Assembly (NCBI RefSeq): GCF_048564905.1
Contig: NC_132996.1
Span: 50,256,501-50,320,500, forward strand
Direction of reading: 5' to 3'
From: Vicugna pacos
Lineage: Eukaryota > Chordata > Mammalia > Artiodactyla > Camelidae
Length of the DNA: 64,000 nt
Every line of letters begins with the position of its first letter. Position 1 is the first letter of the stretch. Position numbers and translations under genes: made by a program. Positions 58,787-64,000 of this stretch are shown here, piece after piece. The notes under the pieces are model-generated. The model searched no databases and was not told the DNA's origin. It saw only the letters and a list, made by a program, of their open reading frames with translations.

Positions 58787-61491
58787 GAATTACAATGATG
58801 TTTGCCATTGTGTATTTATATTGGGTTTTGTGTTATGTACCTGTTTTAATGGATAGCCTTTTTCTTCACAGTATTCAAAGCAATTTCATGGGATCGGGGA
58901 GGGGAAAACCTTTAAGCCCCCGAACCTTTGTTAACCTATCAAATGTTCACTGATACTTTCAGAAAAAGCTGGAGTCCTAGAAATGTGTCAGAAACCTAAC
59001 CAGGCAGAATTTTACTTAGCACTGTCCCCGGTGTGGGCGTTCTGCCATACCTGCATTGTCTTCCGAACTAATCTATGGGCCTGGTTTGATGGAATGTCAC
59101 TTAATTTAGAAATCAGATGTGTTTGGAGTTAGTAGCAATAGTCAGATTTCACCATTTTTTTACATTTGTTTTATCCGAACTAAACATTGAGAAACTAAGT
59201 GCAATTTCTGACTTAAAAACAACCTTAAAATTGAAATAACACTCCTTTTTTTTTTTCCTCCTTCTTTCTCATTCACGTTGTCTCTGCTTTTAAAAGTACT
59301 GTCTTCCGCAAGCTTAAAGCAGAACTTTGGTCAGGGTTCAGGCGGAGAAGAAAATTTAGTAACTTAATTGTTATTTTGGACTTTTATTCCCTGAGCCTGA
59401 TAAACTAACACTTCTGTTGAATATTTAAGATTTTACTTAAATCAGTAATGGTATCTGAGTTTTGTTACTTGGTATGAATCACCTTTCAAGACTTCTGAAA
59501 TTTTTATTTACTAAAATAGAACACTTGCTGAATGTCACAGTCAAGGAAGAAATACCAACTTTAATGAAGTTTGCTTTGGGCATTGAAATGTAGAAACCAA
59601 AACTTATGAACATGGTAATTATGATTTTACTATCATGTAAATGAACTTTTAGTTTTACATATTAAGTACAGTATGTACTTAATAGAGGATTATAAAATTA
59701 CCAAATAAATTAATAATTCTTGTCCAAGGTCAGTATGCTGACAAAAGTGGTATTTTTTTCACTCTTTTTCAGTGGTACAGTTTGGTCAGTTTTACATTTA
59801 CTAAGCAGCTATAACCTTCTACTTTGTGTGGCAACAAAGATAAAACTTCTCGTTTGGAATTTAGTGCTAAAGGCCAGTTTGATTTTTGTTTAGGAAGGAT
59901 TTATGATCCTTAATTTGTATCCAATTCTAGAGTTGTGGGGAGATGCTGTCATTGTATTAAGAGGAAAGATATGGATGTCTTTTGGTAATTTCTCTGGGTC
60001 CAGCAATATGGATATGAGAGTCCTTGGACGTGTAGGACTGGCTCTATGTACCATCCATGAGAGTCTGCACATTGATTTCTAAATGTAAGTTCAGATTTCT
60101 AACATCACGCTACTTGTTCAACTGTTTACACAAGGAAGTATCATACATTCAGACAGACAACTAAAAATTCATAAAATATATATATATATCAGATAGAACA
60201 TTAGAAAATGTTTTCTTCTTAGCAAGAAATAATCCTTTTTAAGTTTAGAAGTCAGATAATTTCTAGGGGGAAAAGATCTTAGAAATAAATGCAGTAGGAG
60301 CAATACACACAATGGCATTAACAGTGCTCAGGAGCACATTTCACCATGGTGGGTTGGGTGTGTATGAGTGTGTATATGTGTTCTCTTTATTACAATACTT
60401 AAAAAAAAAAAAGATCACTTTTTCATGCATGTTCATGTGGCTTTGTTTTGTCATTTATGGAAACACTATTACAGACCATTACAGGTGTTTGAAACCACTT
60501 TGTTTTCTTAACACTACCCAAAGGTAGCATGTCAAGAAAGATTCCGTATCTCCATATTTTGAAGTCTCTGCTATATGATACTCCTTGTGCCTTGCAGATC
60601 ATTTTGTTGATGACTATGATATTTAAAAAAAAAGACTCACATTGCTTGAAAATGATACCTGAGATGATAAAATCTGAATTTGAGCCAGCTGACTTTGAGA
60701 TTTTACTCAGCTTTATTGGGAAAACACTGAAAACATGCTTGTTGTCAACTTGTGTAAATATAACCTTGCTACATGTAAGTTTATATAAAAAGTGATCCAA
60801 GATGATAACCTTTTTCCATTGTAAGTTTTATAGAAATATTCAAAGCTAATATTTAATCACACTTGAATTTAAATTCTAAATTGTGTGCCCAGGATGTAAG
60901 ATTGCCTGTAGCCCTAATACTTTGCCTCGTCTTTATTTCCTCCCTTATTTTTAGCTTCTATTCTGAATCACAATCCTTAGGCTTAACTAGTTTTCTGTCT
61001 GGTTTTCTAGAAGTGAGCAAGAGAAGACAGTGTTGCTAACAAAGAGCAGAACTTAATTCTGACTTAGTTTGCATGGTACACTTTTGCTCACTGTAATTAG
61101 ATTTTGGTTCTTGGCTATACTTTTCTTTAATGCTATCTTTGTTTTAGCTCATGAAAAAAAGTTCTTGAACATTGAGCACCTTTTGAAATGTATTTACCTG
61201 AGGGCAAGACAGTGAGTAGTTAAAGGAATTCCCACACTTACATTGCTTTTAAGAGATGAAAGAGAACATGCCTCAATCGCCTCATTTAATTTGGAGGAAA
61301 TGCATTCATATGAGGATTTCTAAAATGTTTGTTTCTTAAAAATGGATCTCTCATGTTTTCAAATAGTAGCAAAAAAGACCAGTAAAGGACATACAGTTAA
61401 GTGTATATATGGTAAATAGGTGACTTTTCCTTACATTGTTGACATTTATTTTTAAACAAGTATTGGCTGAATAACGGAAGTAGCTGTTTTA

Positions 61492-61497
61492 AATAAA
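61492..61497 (+). terminator. TCP11L1: Candidate TCP11L1 poly(A) signal, distal
   Basis: Canonical AATAAA with a T-run about 40 bases downstream. It faces the CSTF3 signal on the other strand 44 bp away. Confidence 0.4.
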
Positions 61498-61524
61498 ATC
61501 TGAGTGAAAGTAGCAGGCGACATG

Positions 61525-62035
61525 ACTTTTTTGAGATCCTTTTATTTTTTTAAAGGATTGTTTTAAAATTTTAAACTACAAAACCGACTCCGTACATTCT
61601 GCCATAAATAAAACAAACAATAAGGCAGGACTCTACATAAGCAAACCAAGAACTGTTGTTTTGAGAAAATGTGATAAAATGCCTTACAATCATAAGCCAT
61701 CCAGTTTTTAAAATAAAACTGTTGAAAACTCACAAGTCTTCAAGTGGTACGTACAAGACACCCTTGAAGAGGGAACAGAACGTGGTTCTGCTATTTCGTA
61801 CTGTTCTCACATTTTCGAAAACCTAATTTTGCTTCGAGCATAGGTCTGTTCCAAATCCTGAAATTCACATAGGTTGGTTGGTTTTTCTCAAGAACCATAT
61901 GATAGAGGCACCAATGACAATACAACTTTGTTTCCAAGAACCTTGTAACAAAGCATTGTCTCTTTTCAACATAGACTTAAGAGGCAAAAGGAATCCTGGA
62001 GAAGTTTTCTTTTAGAGGCAGGTTCTGCGCCTGCT
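61525..62035 (-). terminator. CSTF3: CSTF3 3' UTR and poly(A) signal
   Basis: About 500 bases from the stop to a minus-strand AATAAA (TTTATT at 61541-61546 on the plus strand), followed on that strand by an A-run and then a TGTCGCCTGC stretch. The cleavage site is inferred at about 61520-61530. Confidence 0.65.
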
Positions 62036-62238
62036 TCACCGAATTCGCTTCTGCTGCCTCGCTCTGTAAATGTCATGAACTGGGGGAACGACAGCCCCCT
62101 TTTCCTCATCTTCATCTGAGTCCTCGTTGGGCCTTTTGACAGCCTTGGTGAGTACTGCATTACTTTCCACCGGGCCGTTGCCTTCCACAGCCAGCTCCGG
62201 GGCTCCTCCAGTAATGATTCTCACAGCTTCTTCAACTG
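62036..62238 (-). CDS. CSTF3: CSTF3 last coding exon
   Basis: Residues about 651-717: [20 protein letters not shown] and on to [18 protein letters not shown], then TGA (TCA at 62036-62038 on the plus strand). The acceptor is GCTCCAACAG. The acidic patch followed by a basic end matches human exactly as recalled. Confidence 0.96.
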
Positions 62239-63852
62239 CTGTTGGAGCAAAACATAAAGGACCGTTGGAGGACGTTTAAAAGTACGCTGCTACGAAGGAA
62301 TATGTATGTACTACTTTGAAGACTTAGTTAATTTTGTAGCCTACTATTAGCAAAGCATGGGCTAGTGCTACTGATACGAAATAGTTAAAGGAAAAGACAA
62401 AAAGGCTGCTGTTAAACATATTTTCGTAAGCCACATCTGAGTGTGTGTTCACATGAATAGAAAAGATAAGCTTTTGGTGACGTTTTTCTTAGTAGAATTA
62501 GAATATGAATAGGCCTCTCTGTACATAGAGGGTTTGGATCCCTCCTAGGTTTTATTGTATTTCTGCAAAATGGCTAGCTGGTTTTGGAAACTTCAGTGGC
62601 AAAGGATGACAATCTCTCCTGCCTAGGAGACAACAACGTAAATTCCACTCTAAAAATGGAGCCTCATCACTTACTATTTGGTATCTTGCATCTTCGGAAA
62701 ATTTCCATCAGTTCATCCACTTGTACAAAAGGACCCTATTTTGACACAAAGAAAATTTAATCCCCAATAATCTGACAAGTTAAAAGAGCCCTACTTTATA
62801 TTTCCCATGATACAAGAGGAAAAGCACACAATTACTGTCATTACCCATAGAGCAAATATCTCTCATGAAAACAGTGAACAAACCTGGAAACAAATAGGAG
62901 GAGGGAGAAGTTTCATTAAAACAACTGCTGCAGGTGGTACTGGGAACACTCCGCCGGGGACGGGGTGTAAGCCTGGAGCTGTAAGAGAAAGAAAAGTCGG
63001 AATCAAATGAGATGGAAGGGTTTCTACACACGTAAGAACTAGAACAAGTAATTTGTACATAAAGATGTTCTAGGTTATGTTGCAGTGTTCTGGACATCTT
63101 AAAGTGCTTTTAGTGCTTTACAGTTTTGATCAAACTCACGTAGGTGAGACAGTGAAAGCAGTCTCAACCCCACGGTCACTGGGTGGCAGAAAAGTAAGTA
63201 AGTGACTTTGCACAAGACAACCCAGGGGCTGAGCTAGTCAGTTTTTGTCAAAGATCATTTCTAAGCCTTGAGTCATTTTTTTCAGCAATCCATGTTTAAA
63301 ATCAGTTATACAGTAACATTTCATCATAAGGGCCTTGTCCAAATAGAATCCAGAGGGGCTACTATCCATTGGTAAGTATAAACACCACCAGATAACGTCA
63401 CTGAAATAAGTTTCCAGCTGTGCAGGTGAGCCGTGTGTAGCAGCATTTCTCAAAACTATCTTAAGTATCACTGCCAAAATGGGTTACTGCAGTCTAGATC
63501 AGTGAGGTTTTGTTTTTTTAAAGACATTTTTAACTCATCTTGATTCAAAGACTATAGCCAAACCACTTGTCATAGTGACTCTGAGTCTAATAATTAACCT
63601 ACAGATGGAAAGGTCACATTACTTTGCCCCCCACACCTCTGGATTTAAACCAACAAAAAAATTGAGGTCTCAGTACTGGATCTAAAGTCATGGCTTACGT
63701 GCTAAATGTCGTGGCTGAAATGGAATCATCTGCTGAGTGTCTGGTTTAGGGTACTCTGGTTTTCTATCCACTTCATCTTTCAGAACAGGCACTATAGAAG
63801 GAGCTACAACTGGGTCTGGAATTATAGCTGCTAGCTTAGCACGGGAGACATC
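62036..63852 (-). CDS. CSTF3: Cleavage stimulation factor subunit 3 (CstF-77), last four coding exons
   Basis: Read on the minus strand, coding exons are 63852-63699, 62978-62884, 62735-62675 and 62238-62036 (stop TGA). They give 170 codons in frame, about residues 548-717 if the camelid protein is 717 residues like human. CstF-77 is the nuclear scaffold of the CstF complex. It dimerises through HAT repeats (outside this window) and joins CstF-64 and CstF-50 to bind the GU-rich element in pre-mRNA 3'-end processing. Seen here are a proline-rich linker ([15 protein letters not shown]), the helical segment [17 protein letters not shown] belonging to the 'monkeytail' region known to lock onto the CstF-64 hinge, an acidic run ([11 protein letters not shown]) and the basic end [10 protein letters not shown]. 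The remaining gene lies to the right of the window. Confidence 0.97.
62239..62674 (-). other. CSTF3: CSTF3 last intron
   Basis: 436-bp GT-AG intron with no repeat or other feature recognised. Confidence 0.85.
62675..62735 (-). CDS. CSTF3: CSTF3 second-last coding exon
   Basis: Only 61 nt, residues about 631-650: [20 protein letters not shown], the first monkeytail helix. The acceptor is CAAAATAG and the donor is AAATA|GTAAGT. Confidence 0.95.
62884..62978 (-). CDS. CSTF3: CSTF3 third-last coding exon
   Basis: Residues about 599-630: [20 protein letters not shown] and [11 protein letters not shown]. The acceptor is TTCTCTTACAG and the donor is TTCCAG|GTTTGT. Confidence 0.95.
62979..63698 (-). 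other. CSTF3: CSTF3 intron
   Basis: 720-bp GT-AG intron. A MIR-like patch may lie at about 63120-63240 (gene-poor, wording resembles the MIR core); nothing else is seen. A 79-codon open frame on the minus strand is a chance frame. Confidence 0.7.
63699..63852 (-). CDS. CSTF3: CSTF3 fourth-last coding exon
   Basis: Residues about 548-598: [20 protein letters not shown] and on to [11 protein letters not shown]. The acceptor (minus strand) is GCATTTTCAG and the donor is GCAC|GTAAGC. This is the start of the proline-rich C-terminal region. Confidence 0.95.
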
Positions 63853-64000
63853 CTGAAAATGCAGAACAGAAGAATCCTAAACCTGAAAAAGGGACTTATA
63901 GAGTTTAACTGTGCAATTCGACAGTCTTGAGGATACGCTGTGAATAACTGGGTTAAAACCGCAGAGAGAATGGAGAAAGGCAAGCAAGGACTTCCATGAT

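Larger units (their letters stand above)
55229..61520 (+). other. TCP11L1: TCP11L1 3' UTR and downstream region
   Basis: No further coding exon is recognised. The region holds MIR/L2-like pieces around 58030-58430 and otherwise unassigned, mostly AT-rich DNA. Two poly(A) hexamers stand out: AATAAA at 58781-58786, followed by GT-rich DNA, and AATAAA at 61492-61497, followed by T-rich DNA. An ATTAAA is at 57755-57760. The true 3' end cannot be decided from sequence alone; the UTR could be about 3.6 kb or 6.3 kb. An open frame of 136 codons at 56134-56544 resembles nothing I know. Confidence 0.5.

Noticed and set aside
60423-60800. 125-codon minus-strand and 88-codon plus-strand frames
   Set aside because: They overlap on opposite strands in AT-rich DNA with no family resemblance; chance frames.

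Overview
The window is vertebrate nuclear DNA, almost certainly from a camelid (camel, llama or alpaca). It has long introns with GT-AG boundaries, two CpG-island promoters and many interspersed repeats. At least nine copies of a tRNA-Ala-derived SINE of the Vic-1 type known from camelids are present, recognisable by a tRNA-like head, the B-box-like word GGTTCAATCC and a tail with CCTAATTA and a C-run before A-rich DNA. Some copies keep target-site duplications, so the family was active fairly recently. Several L1 3' ends are of the artiodactyl type.

Three protein genes account for the coding content, in the order of human 11p13. Positions 1-10.4 kb are intergenic repeats. DEPDC7 (+) has nine coding exons from 10,940 to 25,332 that join to 511 codons. 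A 2.7-kb spacer follows. TCP11L1 (+) has a CpG-island promoter at about 28.2-29.0 kb, a probable non-coding first exon ending at 28,712, and nine coding exons from 31,549 to 55,228 that join to 509 codons. CSTF3 (-) enters from the right with its last four coding exons (63,852 down to 62,036). All 22 exon junctions that can be tested here keep the reading frame, and nothing suggests that any of the three genes is damaged.

DEPDC7 and TCP11L1 are co-oriented. TCP11L1 and CSTF3 converge, with candidate poly(A) hexamers on opposite strands less than 50 bp apart near 61.5 kb. CSTF3 encodes a cleavage-stimulation factor subunit; DEPDC7 and TCP11L1 are poorly characterised. There is no sign that the three form a pathway.

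I found no undescribed gene system. The observations most worth a second look are a U6 snRNA/L1 chimeric retrocopy at 1.0-1.3 kb, an L1 insertion whose duplicated target site also encloses a SINE-type tail, two U6 retrocopies sharing a 3-nt loss, a 23-T splice acceptor in DEPDC7, and a duplicated ATGGCG-bearing cassette in the TCP11L1 promoter. Retrovirus-like LTR remnants are listed only as fossils.
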